Shown: positions 48,948 through 61,455, counted from the first letter of the stretch. The stretch is 64,000 nucleotides of DNA from Neonectria sp. B-13 (GCA_002682825.1 NOKP01000013.1:1267351-1331350), one strand, 5' to 3'. Notes: generated from the letters alone by a model not told the origin. Made by a program: numbers and translations.

Positions 48948-51083
48948 ATGCTCGTTGTGAGTCAAGGATCGCGACCACCACCGCGCGCCGGCGACGCTGA
49001 CAGCCTACCCCTTTGCAGACAAAACATGCCGCTGAGCTTTGTGCTCTCCTAGTCAACGACCTCTACGGCGAACTACCCTCGGTATGACTCTCTCCCCGCC
49101 CGGTTGCTCCTCTTTGGAAGAGTCTTGACTTGCGTGGGATCGCGGGGCTAACTTTGTCGTCGCCAACCAGCGAATCTTGACTGCGCTACTAACCAAAGGT
49201 CGCTCGACGATTGCGCAACTGGTCCAACACACCTCACTTACTCCGCGACACCTACGAAATGGTCTCGCCGTTTTGATTCAGCAAAATTTGCTCTACCACC
49301 ATACGAATCCAGACACCCCCGTCACCAACTACGAAGCCAACGCCGATGCTTGCTACAGCCTCGTCCGATCAGGAAAAATTCTAGAGATAGTCGAGAGGCA
49401 ACATGGGGCCGCAGAGCGTGAGCTGGTTCAAACCCTCATGCTGCTGGGTCATGCCAGAATTGGCGACCTTTCTCAGGCATTCGGGTCGCGAGCACCCAAG
49501 GCCAACGGGCATACGAATGGCGACCATGACTCACATAACGGCTTGATTGACTCGGAGCACCACCTCAACTCTGTCCTCGGCCGTCTCCTCCGAGCAGAGA
49601 TCATCGAGACTGTCCGACCAGACAGCTTCCGCAACCCTAAGGACGTTTACCGAGAGATTGAGGGTGAGGTCTTGAACACAGGCCCTGCCCAGGCGGTAGC
49701 CAAAAATAAGGGCGAGGCCCAACGCCAAATCATTGAGCGCTTTCGGAACTTCAGGGACCAAGGCAAGGCGTTGAAGCGGCAACTTGACCAAAGCGGAGGC
49801 TTCGTCTCGAAGAGAAGGAAGCTTGCCAATGGCCGAGCTCAAAATGGCCACGCAGACGATGCAGATGCGCCGCGGCTTAATGTAAGGAGACATTTCTTCC
49901 AAGACACCTTTCAGTACTAACGCACAGTCAGCCCAATGTCATTGTTAGACTGAACCACGAACGGTGTTTAGTTGAGTTGCGCAATCAACGGTTGGCCGGT
50001 TTTGTGGCAGACATACTTGGTGAAGTAACCGGGGAGGTCTATCGAACGGTGCTTGACCTATTGACGATCAATTTCTCGAGATGTCGACCGGATTCTCTGC
50101 TCGATGAGGAAACGGCTGGTCAGCAGGTCACTGTCACAACTGTGGACATTCTTGAACATCTTGATGAATCCGTCAACGTCCAGTCGGGGATAGGAAAAGC
50201 GTCCAAGGAAAAAGTTGATGCTGAAAGCGCCGAGAAGGTGAGGACGGAACCTCTAGATCCGGATTATGATTCGGACGATTCAGACCTTGGCCCTCCAGGA
50301 CGACGACCTGTCGTAGGAACACTCCACCTTGACGAGGATGAGGAAGATGATGACGATGTCTTTGGCGACGATGACGAACCAAAGTCAGGCGCAACCAATG
50401 GTGACCGTGAGACCAAGGTCAAGTTTGAGGGCTCTGCGGCTCCGAAGGATAGTCGTCTCAATCAGATGCGTCAACACCTTTTGCTCCTTGCCGAGAGCAA
50501 ACTCCAATTCATCCGCCACTGTGGGACATTTGGGCGTGGCCAATGGACCGTGGATTTTACACTTCTCATGGATCGACTACGAGAAACCGAACTAGATGCC
50601 ATGATTGAACAGACTCATGGTCGACATGGTTTGAGACTGACACGGATCTTGCGCGAGAAGGGCAAGCTCGATGAGAAGATGCTGCCTTCGGCTGCCCTTA
50701 TGAAGAAAGGCGACGTCCAAGGAAAGATGCTTGCGATGCAGATGGCGGGCTTGGTAGACGTACAAGAAGTCCCCAGGGACAATATGCGATTGGCCAACCG
50801 AACCCTGTTCTTCTGGTTCTTTGACAAGGAACGCACCCAGTCGCAGGCCCTGGACGACATCTATAAAGCGATGCTTCGATGCCTCCAAACTCTTCAAGTG
50901 GAACGACATAGGAAACGGAACATATTGTCGTTTGTAGAAAGAAAGGATGTTCAGGGCAAAGAAGAGGAGGTGATGACGGCGGAGCATTACAACAAGTACA
51001 ACATGCATCTGGAAGCGCAGAGCAAGCTCCTGGGGCAGGTCATGAAGCTGGACGAGATGGTTGCAGTGCTCAGGGACTACTGA
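48948..51083 (+). CDS. RPC82: DNA-directed RNA polymerase III subunit RPC3 (C82)
   Basis: Pol III-specific subunit of the C82/C34/C31 trimer, needed for promoter opening and initiation at tRNA and 5S genes. Exons: 48948-48956, 49019-49081, 49171-49881 and 49932-51083, giving 644 aa. The first exon is only ATG CTC GTT; spliced to exon 2 it gives MLVTKHAAELCALLVNDLYG then ELPSRILTALL, the expected first winged helix. Next come STIAQLVQHTSLTPRHLRNG, further winged-helix segments, an acidic linker (DEDEEDDDDVFGDDDE) and a C-terminal helical region ending LLGQVMKLDEMVAVLRDY. The intron 3 acceptor at 49931 is the one that keeps frame (PRLN|PNVIVRLNHERC). The length is normal. Confidence 0.94.
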
Positions 51084-52144
51084 TGGGGTGTTGGGGCACA
51101 ACGCATGGTTGGGGAAAAGAAACAGGGACATGTCAATTGCTTCTCCGCTGGTCGCTAGCCAGAGCGGCTAGGTTTGGAGTGGAATCCTCATTATCATATT
51201 TGTCATCGTTATCGCCAGAGTCAGAGGCAATATCCTAGCGTCAAAGGCTGAATTGGCAGTCAGGCTTCTTAGACTGCAGTATGTGTAGGATACAGAACTG
51301 GAAATCCATGTTTTTTAATGAGTACTTGAACGCACTGCGCTATCATGGTTGGTGATGCGGTGTTGTGACCTTTCAATATTGCTGTGCTTGGGTGGATGCT
51401 CCGAGGGCGAGGGTTTCAAACTGCATTGGGGACAAAGCATCGTCTGTTGATCAGACGCGTATCCGCCACGTGTATTAATAATGTGGATTGCGTCTTGGTT
51501 GTGAACTATTGTTAAATCGGGTCGTGATGTCTTGGAAAGAGAAATTCTGTCCGCGAAGAAGGTTCACCGCTACTGTTTACCGTTTATGGAGCCAATGAAC
51601 GAAATGCAAAAAGAAAAAAAGAAAAGCAAGCAACTCACATTGACTTTACCGATTCTGAACCATGATCACGAACAATACATAGAACTTACCGCGGTGTTTC
51701 CCAGCATGTCGAGCGGCAATTCTGCAGGGTAGGCCGCGTACAGTTTAGATGCGACGAGGATATCTCCACATATTAAAGCCGCTTGGCCAAATGGATGGAA
51801 CTGCACATGGCCGGAGGGACGGGCTACCTACGATGGAGGTCAGCCCACCCAGATAGTACATCTGCCGCAGCCCTGGACAGAGCACAAAGGCAGGTACCTG
51901 CTGGTCGAGTCCCGGCCCAGAGGGGATCCAACCGTTGGTCGAGGCGTCGAGGTAGCTCCAGTTTGCGCTGCAAGGGTGGGACGTGGGCGCACGCTTCCGA
52001 CGTCGGTACCTCTGGTAGGGGAGAGCACTTTTGGAAAAATTTCAAGAAGAACTTGCGACGAGCACTTTGCGACTTCACCTGCATCCTCTTGCACTGTTCA
52101 ATCTTTTTACCTCGTTCTCTCAATCGCCCTCTCAGCCGCCCAAG
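51084..52144. other. Interval between RPC3 and GGC1 with possible minus-strand exons
   Basis: About 1.06 kb. It includes the RPC3 3' UTR and GGC1 promoter. On the minus strand two separate stretches (51662-51828 and 51131-51230) read like protein and are flanked by usable splice sites, but no complete gene could be built; see the finding. The plus frame 51783-52436 overlaps GGC1 exon 1 out of frame and is not called. Confidence 0.45.
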
Positions 52145-53542
52145 ATGTCTCCTCCAGCTTCCTCCGGACCCCACAAGGAGTCCAACTTGGCTCGACTGCT
52201 CGGCTCAGGTTCGTTTCTCTCCGCCAATCCTTGAGTGGCTCTGTCGCCTTTCTGGTGTCGCTATTTCCATATCGCCGGCCATTGCTCTGTCCCGCTGCTC
52301 TGTCCCGCCGCACGTGAGACCCGAGACTTGGCCAATTACTGACCGACTCAACAGGTTCTGCTGGTATCGCCGAGTTGGCCATCTTCCACCCCGTACGACT
52401 ACCCCTCCGAGCCCCTCGATGCGCCTGCTAACCTGACCTTCAAGGTGGACACCATTGCCAAGCGATTGATGAGCAACCAGTCTCGCGTAAGGACCTCTCC
52501 AACGCCCTCTCTTCGATTCCGAGCGAACCCGTTAATTGACTTTGCGTGACTCCAGATCGCCAATGCCGCCCAATTGAACCAGGTCATCTTCAAGGACAAG
52601 GCTTCCGTCTCCCCCGGAAAGAAGTTCGTCTCCTTGTTCCCCGGTCTAGGCTACGCCGCCGGCTACAAGGTTCTCCAGCGAATCTACAAGTATGGTGGTC
52701 AGCCCATCGCCCGAGACTTGCTGGACAAGCACTATGGCCGGGACTTCGAGTCCGCCTTCGGCAAGAAGACTGGCAAGGCCATTATGCACTCCACCGCTGG
52801 CAGGTAAATGGCCCGCGGATGACTCCAAGACGACATGTAATTTTGTTACTAACCGACATAGTCTGATCGGTATCGGTGAGATCGTCCTTCTTCCCCTCGA
52901 TGTCCTCAAGATCAAGCGACAGACCAACCCCGAGGCTTTCCGTGGCCGTGGTGTCTTGGCGATTGTTAAGGACGAGGGCTTCGGCCTGTACCGAGGCTGG
53001 GGATGGACTGCTGCCCGTAACGCTCCTGGCTCCTTTGCTGTACGTGCACCCTCTTCTCCCTATGCAAGTCCCTGAGAAGCTGACCTCTATGATAGCTGTT
53101 TGGTGGTTCTGCTTTCGCCAAGGAGTACCTGTTCCACCTCGAGGACTACAACAAGGCCAGCTGGTTCCAGAACTTTGTCGCCTCGATCGCCGGTGCCTCT
53201 GCCTCCCTCCTCGTCTCTGCTCCCCTCGATGTCATCAAGACCCGTATCCAGAACCGCAACTTTGACAACCCCGAGGGTGGTTTCCGAATTCTGACCAACA
53301 TGGCCAAGAACGAGGGCTTTGGAAGTTTCTTTAAGGGACTGGTCCCCAAGGTACGTAAATGGCGCTACATCACTCATCCCGTCTCCCTGTCGCATTTGTT
53401 GCCGTCCGTCCCCACCCCCACCTAAGACTTGCCGCTAATCGAGTTTGTGCCACAGCTGCTCATGACCGGCCCCAAGTTGGTCTTCTCGTTCTGGCTCGCC
53501 CAGACTCTGATTCCCGCTTTCGATATTGCATTCCGCAAGTAA
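52145..53542 (+). CDS. GGC1: Mitochondrial GTP/GDP carrier
   Basis: Inner-membrane exchanger that imports GTP in return for GDP and affects mitochondrial iron balance. Seven exons: 52145-52208, 52355-52392, 52445-52486, 52556-52803, 52862-53039, 53096-53350 and 53456-53542, totalling 303 aa. It shows the three-fold mitochondrial-carrier layout with signatures FHPVDTIAKRLM (about 32-43), LPLDVLKIKRQ and APLDVIKTRIQNR. The Ggc1-type features are the start SGPHKESNLARLLGSGSAGI, the segment SVSPGKKFVSLFPGLGYAAG, and FGKKTGKAIMHSTAGSLIGI. The stretch YRGWGWTAARNAPGSFALFG is also typical. The protein ends TLIPAFDIAFRK. All six introns keep frame. Confidence 0.95.
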
Positions 53543-54156
53543 TGAAATGTTTTTGGAATTTTGGATAAAAAAGAATCTAGAGGGCTATTGGGAGACCCGG
53601 GGAATAGGAGTATAGACATGCAAGACATTTCGTTGCTAGGCACACGATAGAACTGCCGGCATGGCGAGCGGCGGCGCTCGGGTGGATGAGAGAACTCAAC
53701 TCTGTAATTTAAGCGATTTGATTTGGCCTCGCCTTGGTGCCATTGGCCCCTTGCGTGACTGAGCGAGCGAGCGTCCATGAGCGTCCATGAACATGGGCGG
53801 GCGTCTGTAAGCCGAGCTTTCCTTTTGCCGTGGTGGCCGTGGCCGTGGCAGCTGGAGTCAACATGGAGTCACCATGGAGGCGCAATGGCCTCTTTGCTTT
53901 GTTGTGGCCTTTTCATTCGTTGGCTAGGGTCCTGGCCTCGCCCCAGGTGCTGATTGGCCCTCACAATATGCAATCCACGCGGCATCGGGTATCATTGCCA
54001 GTGCTTGGGCCCGCCGGTTGCTCCAGCAACACTCTAGAAACAAATACAACTTCGACAACCACATCACAGATTACTCTACTTAGCGTGGCTACGACGCCGT
54101 CCGTATTCTTCTACTCCGGTCTGCATTCCATTCATGACATAACACAACCAAACACC
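53543..54156. other. Spacer between GGC1 and the coiled-coil gene
   Basis: It includes small tandem units gagcgtccatga (x2, near 53769-53790) and gtggcc (near 53831-53850). The part after 54000 is the probable leader of the next gene. No gene was recognised. Confidence 0.5.
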
Positions 54157-57100
54157 ATGGCCTCCCCGGACATGCAAGACACCCCTCGAGAAGGTCGAGA
54201 GGGCGACTACTTTCTCAGACATCAACAGTCCATCTCCTCAGCAGGTTCAGACCACCGCGCCCTCGTGCCCATGTACGTCTTCTTTGTTCCCTTTCCCCCA
54301 AAAATGAATGACCTTCTTGGTTGTCCATCATTTCGCGCCTCTCCCGCACGAACGCGCCAGCTGATCTGTCTACAGGTGGGATAGTTCAGATCCGATCAGA
54401 GCGCCGCCGCCGCTCCCCCTCAACCCGCAATCGCCCAAGGGCTTCACCTCAAGGGTGGGCACATCTAGTGCAATCCAGTCTGCGCACGCTGCGCTTAACG
54501 AGCGCGCTCGCGAGAGCGCCCTGGTGCCGTCGGCTATGAAGGGCAACTCACACCGGCGGATGCAGTCCATCCAGCCCGCCTCGGTCCGAGATCTGAGCTT
54601 GATGATCGAGGGCACCAACATCAGTCCCAGCGTGTCGCCTACTAGATCACCCGACAAATTCCACCGCCCGCAGACGCCCGTCCGATCAAGGGAAGAGGCT
54701 CGGTACAACGACAGAGAATCGGCAACAGGCACACCAACTCCTGGGCCGAGTCTGACTCCCATCGTACGACCAACCGTCCGACGACCACCTCCTCAGAGCA
54801 TTCTGGGCGAAAACACCCCCCCACAATCCTCAACAATGCTTGCCCTTCAAAACATGGGCTCACAGCAGACACCGACACCTAAGGAGCCCGAAGCCCCTCT
54901 GTCCAACATCACCAATGGTTCTTCGGCCGTGGTCAAGCATCCCCACTCGCTGGATCTCCTGTCGAACCAAATCCTCAGCCTCACAAACATTGCTACATCA
55001 CTACAGAAGGAGATGTCACAGCTCAGCCGGAGAAGTAGAGACAATGCTACCGATCTGCTGAGCCTCAAGGAGGCCACCACTACGAGAGACGAAGATATCC
55101 GAAAGAGTTTGAGGGATCTCATTACCACTGGAAGCGACGGTGGACAGAGACTCTCTTCTAGGGACCCGTTCGGCGGGTACTACCTCGACAACAAGCCACA
55201 CAACCTGTCGCCCAACAACGTGAGATCCGCCTTCCAACTGCCCAGAATTCCTTCGCCCAAGAGTTTCTCGGATTCTATTGAACGAGGTTCCATGAGTACG
55301 CCCTCTTTGGCTGGTTCCGAAGCGCCCCCCTCTGTTGCTCTGCTGGAGAAAATCATCCGGGATATGGGCACCAAGGAGGGACAGGAGTCTCTGCTTAGCC
55401 GCCTGATTGACGTTTCCAACAAGCTCACCGGAATGGCGACTGCATCCAAAGTGGACGAGCTCGTCGAACAAGTCAGAGCCCAGAGCGAGAACGCCGTCGT
55501 GTTGAACACAGACATGAACAGACCTCGAAACTTGAGCTTCGGCGACGAGTCGAGCCAACTGGAGGTTCCTGAACGCCCTAGGAGTGGCCCTGTGCTGCAA
55601 AGAGTTGAGCATCTCATGAAGAACGAGGGCCGACGAAGTTCGGATCCCGCCGCCGGCCGGGGCGTTGGCCTCCTCAACGAAGACCTCATTAACATCATCC
55701 GCTCCGTCAAGGACAGCGTCGCCCAAGGAGGTGGCCTCACTGCGGAGGTCAAGGCCCTTGTTCGAGAGCTCCGAGGAGAGGTCCTAGGCATGGGTCGGGA
55801 AATTGGCCGAAGACTTGAGCAGGCAGCCTCCCGCCGGCCGATCGATGACCACGATAGCCCAAGCAAAGACGAGGTTGCTCGTGTAATCGACGAAGGCCTT
55901 GAGCAGATGAAGGACCAGCTCAACCATGTTCTCCGCGAACACAGACGCCAATCCGGCGCGTCAACCAACACCCAGAAGACCGCCGTCGACTATCAGGAGA
56001 TTTACAACGCCATGCGGGCAGCTCTCAGGGACAGCGAAGCTACTCGTGGCGATGTACCCGATTTCAGCAGAGATGATGTTATTGAAGCTGTCAAGGATGC
56101 TTGGGAGAACTACAAGCCCGAGATTGAAGTACAGCAGCTCGGCCTGGAGCGAGACGAGGTTCTGGCCTGTCTCAAGGAAGGTCTCCAGGAGTACGCACCT
56201 CGCGATGACCGACCACCCTCTGCAACAAGAGATGAGGTGTTCACGGCCGTAGTTGAAGGCCTGAGACACTTTGTCCCTCCTCAAGTGGAAACTCCTGCGT
56301 CTCTGTCGAGAGACGAGATCATTGAAGCGGTCCGGGACTGCCTTGAGGAGTTTGAGTTCCCCGTGGCTCAGTCTGCTGTCGGGAACAGTGAAATGACTCA
56401 CGAGGATGTGGTTCATGCCGTTAGGGAGGGCCTCCACGATCTTGACATTTCTTCGAGCCGGGCCCTGGTCCCTGCTTCCTCCAACAACGACGAGGTCACT
56501 GGGCGACTACATGACATCACTGAGTTCCTTCGACGCGAGTTCAAGGCCGTCTCTGAAGAGGCCAAGGAAAATGTTACCGCCAATGGCCGTGATACTGAGC
56601 AGGTTCTCGACGCCACGAAAGATGGCTTGGAAAGTCTTCGAGCCGCCATCGAGAGCTACGTGGATCGTGCAACTGGAGTTGCTAGCCAAGAGGAGTTCAT
56701 GGACGGCCTCCTCAAGTCCCTGGAGGATTTCAAGGACGAGATTGCTGGCATGGTCAACCAGTCAAGCGAGGAGGCTCAGCAACAGCTCCAAAAAGAGCTT
56801 GAGGGTCTTCGTGATGTGGTCAATTCATCTATGGTGCCTGCCCCCCCTCAACCTCTGTCCAACAACCAAGAGGTTCTCGAGGCGCTCAACACTGGATTTA
56901 ACAATCTGCGACAAGAGATCCTTCGACCGCGAGCCGAGACCAGCGAGATCCTCGACGCGCTCAACGATGGTCTTAATGATCTCCGCGTCGGAATGGACCG
57001 AGTCACTAACAAGCCTGTGGATTTGACGGCAAACGACGAAATCCTAGACGCTCTCAGAGTTGGCCTTGACTCTGTTCGATCAGACATTGATTCCATTCGC

Positions 57101-60100
57101 GACAACAATGATAAGGCTGTAGCGACACTGGATGCACCGGCTGACGACGCCAGCGACGTCAACGATGAACTTCTCGATACTCTCAGGTCTGGACTCGACG
57201 CCGTCCGCTCAGATATTGAGGCACTCCGAGAGAACACTGCCGAGAGGGCCGTTGCGACAGTCGAACCCATTGACAACACCAACGAGATCCTTGATGCCTT
57301 GAAGAACGGTCTCGACGCCGTTCGCTCGGACATTGAAGCACTTCGAGAGAACACTGCCGAGAAGGCTGTCGTGACGGTTGATCCTGTCCATGATTCCAAT
57401 GAAATCCTTGAGGCCTTGAAGGAAAGCCTCGACGCCGTTCGCGCAGACATCGAGGCGCTTCGAGAGGACAATACCGAGAAGGCGGTTGTGTCAGTTGATC
57501 CCATTGACAACTCCAACGAGATTCTCGATGCTTTGAAGGATGGCCTCGACACTGTTCGCTCAGACATTGAAGCGCTCCGAGAGAGCAGCAACGAAAGATC
57601 AATCCCTCCATCATCTCTTGACGATGTAGGCAACGATGAGATCCTTGATGCCCTCAAAACTGGTCTAGAGTCTGTTCGTTCAGATATTGAGGCACTTCGG
57701 GATGCCAACAACGATCGAGCCGTTGCTGCCATTACCACTCGCTCGGAGAGCTCCGAAAGCCCCGAAAGCTTCGATGACAAGATTCTAGAGGCTCTCAAGT
57801 CTGGACTGGAATCTGTCCGCTCGGATATCGAGACTCTGCGAGACAGTAATAGCGAACGGGCCCTTCTTGCAGTTTCAACTGGATCTGTCCCTGACGAGTC
57901 AGTGATTGCTGAGGATACCCTGAAGCAAGACGACATCAAGAACCTCGAAGTTCTGATTGCTCAGCTCAGCAGCAAGGTCGAGGCCATGGAGCCAGAGACC
58001 GAGACTATCCAGAAAGACGACCTCAGTCGCATGGAGGAGATGATTCGCAACGTTCAGGATGCTGTTGACGAACTTAGCTCTCGAGAACCTGTTACTACCG
58101 CACGTGCGGTCGGAAAGGACGATTCTGAGGTCAACGGCGGAGATGCTGCCTCCAAAGACGACGTTGTGGCTATTGAGACGATCTTGCGAAACACCAAGGC
58201 CCGCCTGGACGACCTTATGGATGGTGACCAGGCTATTCGCAAGGATCATGTTGATGCCATCGAGACCCTCCTCCTTGATACCCGCGAGTCTCTGGGCTCT
58301 CTGTCCACTCAGATCGATGCCGTCGCTGGCAAAGAGGAGATTGCAACTCTGGAATCTCTCATTACTCAAGTCACGGCTGGGATTGACGAGATGAAGGAAC
58401 GCGCAGATAAGGAGAATGAGAACCCTGAGAAGGTGACCAAGACTGATGTCGAAGCTGTGGAGGCCGTTGTCCTCGAAATCAAGACCGCCCTGGACGGTGT
58501 CAGCAACACCGACTTCGCCACCTTTGCCAGCAAGGAGGATATCACGAGCCTCGAGACCATTGTCAAGGAGTTCCAAGAAAAGCTCGACATCACGGTTGAC
58601 TCCAACACCAAGGCGGTTGCTATTCGAGATGAGGAAATGACTGGCGTTGGTGAGCGTGTCACCGAAGTTAGAAGCTTCCTCGAAGAATTCCAGGAGACGA
58701 TCAAGTCTAAGCTTGAAGAGGGGTCCACCGGCGTTGAGTCCCTCAGCAAGCTTCTTGAGACGATGGGCGAGAAGATGGACAAGAACGACAGCGTTGGTGC
58801 GGATCTCAAGGAGATGTTCGAGACAATGAAGACTGAGTTTGAGGACTCCAAGGCCGTTGTTTCTGGTGTCAAGGTTGAGTCCAACGAGGCAACGACCAGT
58901 CTCGGCACCAAGATTGACGACAAGATTAGCGAGCTGGTTGCCAAATACGACGACCTCCAGACCATGCTTGACGACAAGAGCAAGGTCAGCGAAGCCCGAG
59001 ATGTCGCCACCGAGGCTGCCGTTGTGGAAACCAAGGCTGTTGCCGACGAGCTGAAGCTTCTCATTGACACCCTGGGATCCACGGTCACAGACTCTCTGGA
59101 GAAGATGGAAGAGGCGTCAAAGACCGTCTTTACTTCCGTGGAGGATTTGGTGCTTAAGAATGAGGAGAACCACTCCGAAGACAAGACCGAGCACCAGCAA
59201 ACCCGCGAACAAGTCACCCAGGCTCTGTCCGCCGTCGAACTCCTCAAGGGAGATGTTGGCGATTACCAGCCCAAGATCCTTGAGGCCGTCAAAGATATTC
59301 TCCTTCTCGTTGGGGAGCATTTCGAGCACTCCAGGTCCTCAGCTACCGATATTCAGGAGAAGATTGTCGAGGTTCAGCCTTCAGAGGAAATGAAGGCGCT
59401 GCTCCCGCCGGACAAGTATGACAACACTCAGGTCCACGAGAAGCTCAACAAGCTTGCGGAGGAGAAGTACGATGACGCCGAAGTTCGCGCCCAGCTTGCT
59501 CAGATCATGGAGCACAAGTATGATGATGCAGAGGTCCGCGAGCGATTGGATCGACTCATCGAAGAGAAATACGATGATGTCAACGTCCGCGAGCGACTGG
59601 ACCAAATCATTGACCAGAAATACGATGATGCGGAAGTCCGCGAGCGACTGGATCATCTCATTGAACAGCACAAGTCGGATGATTTGGAGGTTCGCGAGAG
59701 GCTTGCTCAACTTATCGAGCAAAAGTATGACGATGCTGAAGTTCGAGAGAAACTTGATCTCATCGTCGCGCAGAAGTATGATGATACGGATGTCCGCGAG
59801 AGACTCGACATGATTGTGGCTCAGAAGTACGATGATGCTGTCGTTCACGAGAAGCTCGACAAGCTTGCCGAACACACCACCACGACCGCCGATCAAGCAT
59901 TCTCTCGTCTCGAGACCCTTGACAAGGTTCATGCCTCCGTGGTCAAGACCGCAGCCGACATTTCTCAGTTCTTGTCCACCCAGAAGCAACGCATCGCGGA
60001 CGACCACGAGGATCGCGAGAGGACTCTTCAGGAAACTATCGTTGCGACTGAGCGCAAGCTTGCTGAGAAGGATCACGTCGAGGCGTCGGTCCTGAGCCTC

Positions 60101-60958
60101 CGCGACGAGGAGGAGAGGCTTCGAAGCAGCATCACGAGCCTGCGAACCGAGCAGGAGAGCCTGATCCGACAAAGGACCCGACTCACTGCCGATGTTTCTT
60201 CTCTTGAGACGGCCATGCGTCTGCGCAAGGAGGAGCTGTACGAGATGGAGGGTCGCGCCGAGGGACTGGAGCGCCGCATCCTGGAAGGCGTTATGGATCA
60301 CTCCCGCGTTCTTCTCATGTCCAAGGCCAGCAAGAGTAACGACACGATGAGCCGCAAGCGGGTCAAGAAGTCGGGCAACGACAACGAATCCGCTCAAGCT
60401 TCCCGCAAGCCGATGGTGAACATGGCCTTGACAGCTAGACGGAGCCTCGCGGCACCGGCTCAGGCCGGAACCGGCAGGAGAATCGTGTCGCTGAGCCAGA
60501 TTAACAATAACGTGGCCTCGACCGGTTTCAAGAGGAGCCAGAGTGTGAGGACCCCTGCTGGCAAGGGCAAGGCATACCGGAAGCGAAGCTGGGGTGGTGA
60601 CCTCGAAAATGGCCACGGCGACTTCGACAAGGAGAACGTAGGCGTTGACGCCACCGTCGAAGAAGTTGACGAGCACGAGACGCGTCCAGCGATACCGGAA
60701 TCAGACTTGCCTGGTGATTTACCTGGTGACGATACAACAGCTCTTGACTCGGCGCCCAACGATGGTGGGGTTGACAGCGACAACGAGACGCTGCGAAGGA
60801 GTAGCAGAGGCACGGTGGTGACTAATAGTACGGACATGTACACGGACTCAGAGGCCGGATACAGCGAGTACAGCGACACTGGGAGCGAGTGGACGGAGAG
60901 CGCGGTAGGCACCGACGCTGGCGGCGACGGCAACGAGCTGGTGGTTTACGGACAATAG
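54157..60958 (+). CDS. Large repeat-rich coiled-coil protein (often annotated chromosome segregation ATPase-like in fungi)
   Basis: Exons 54157-54272 and 54376-60958 give 2,232 aa. The N-terminal ~250 residues are disordered and Pro/Ser-rich (WDSSDPIRAPPPLPLNPQSP). From ~250 on the protein is almost entirely charged helix, predicted coiled coil. Three repeat families stand out: degenerate RDE(V/I)xxAVxEGL units at about 560-720; nine helix units of the form EILDALKxGLDxVRSDIEAL at about 871-1210; and nine 17-residue KYDDAEVRERL units at 1719-1872. A long helix near 1920-2020 precedes a basic region (SRKRVKKSG, GRRIVSLSQINNN) and an acidic Ser-rich tail. No P-loop or motor motif is visible, so ATPase activity is not supported. 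A structural or scaffold role is an inference from the composition. Confidence 0.85.
56870..57890 (+). repeat. Nine-unit coding repeat, EILDALKxGLDxVRSDIEAL
   Basis: Units start EVLEAL, EILDAL (x2), ELLDTL, EILDAL, EILEAL, EILDAL (x2) and KILEAL. The four starts at 57167, 57284, 57401 and 57518 are exactly 117 bases (39 codons) apart; the outer units are spaced less regularly. The conserved helix is joined by variable acidic linkers. Confidence 0.9.
59414..59875 (+). repeat. Nine-unit 17-residue coding repeat, KYDDAEVRERLDxLIEQ
   Basis: 462 bases encode 154 residues, nine units of 17 with one extra residue after unit 5. Lys1, Asp4, Val7 and Leu11 are nearly invariant, and Tyr2 and Asp3 are kept in most units. 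Unit 6 begins KSDD instead of KYDD. The DNA units have diverged at third positions. Confidence 0.92.
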
Positions 60959-61455
60959 GGATCGTGATACCGAGGTTTGGTTACACGGGGTTTTAAGGGA
61001 GCACGGGAGTCTTTGATGATAACATGCGTGCGGGTTTAAGCTTGGATTGGGGTGTCTTCTTTTATATCATTGATGACAGAGATGGGAACGAGATTGATAT
61101 CTCTTTGGTCGAGTCCTGTTTGGTCTGGTGTTGTTTTTCAATTGTTATTTATATCTTCTTCATAGGTTCGAAATGGGCTCTTGACAAAGATTCCAAACCA
61201 CTCCTCTGCTTTGTCTTAATTGCTGTGTGATGCATATGTTGACGTGGAGATAGCTTTGCCATTTGGCTTATTGATCGTGCGGGCGGTGAGATCCACTTGC
61301 AAGTTGCAACTAAACTAACCCGTATTCTAAGCCCTGTCCAGAGTGAGATTCTTGCTTCGTTCAACCTCCAATTGCTTCATTTGTAATTCCTTTCCATGTA
61401 CGCTATCTAGGAGGGGTTTTTATTACTTATCCGCCAGTGCTAAGAATCGGGGGCC
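60959..61455. other. Spacer between the coiled-coil and HET genes
   Basis: About 500 bases of ordinary, T-rich 3' sequence and the HET-gene upstream region. No gene is seen. Confidence 0.55.

Noticed and set aside
56848..57939. 363-codon open frame on the minus strand
   Set aside because: Antisense shadow of the nine-unit EILDAL repeat; its Ser/Arg-rich composition is the complement of Asp/Leu/Ala codons.
59414..59875. Regular 51-bp repeats considered as a CRISPR-like array
   Set aside because: They are contiguous in-frame coding repeats with no spacers, inside a eukaryotic gene.
59381..60676. 431-codon open frame on the minus strand
   Set aside because: It is antisense to the repeat region of the coiled-coil gene. 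The repeated codons keep the opposite frame open, and the plus frame is clearly the coding one.
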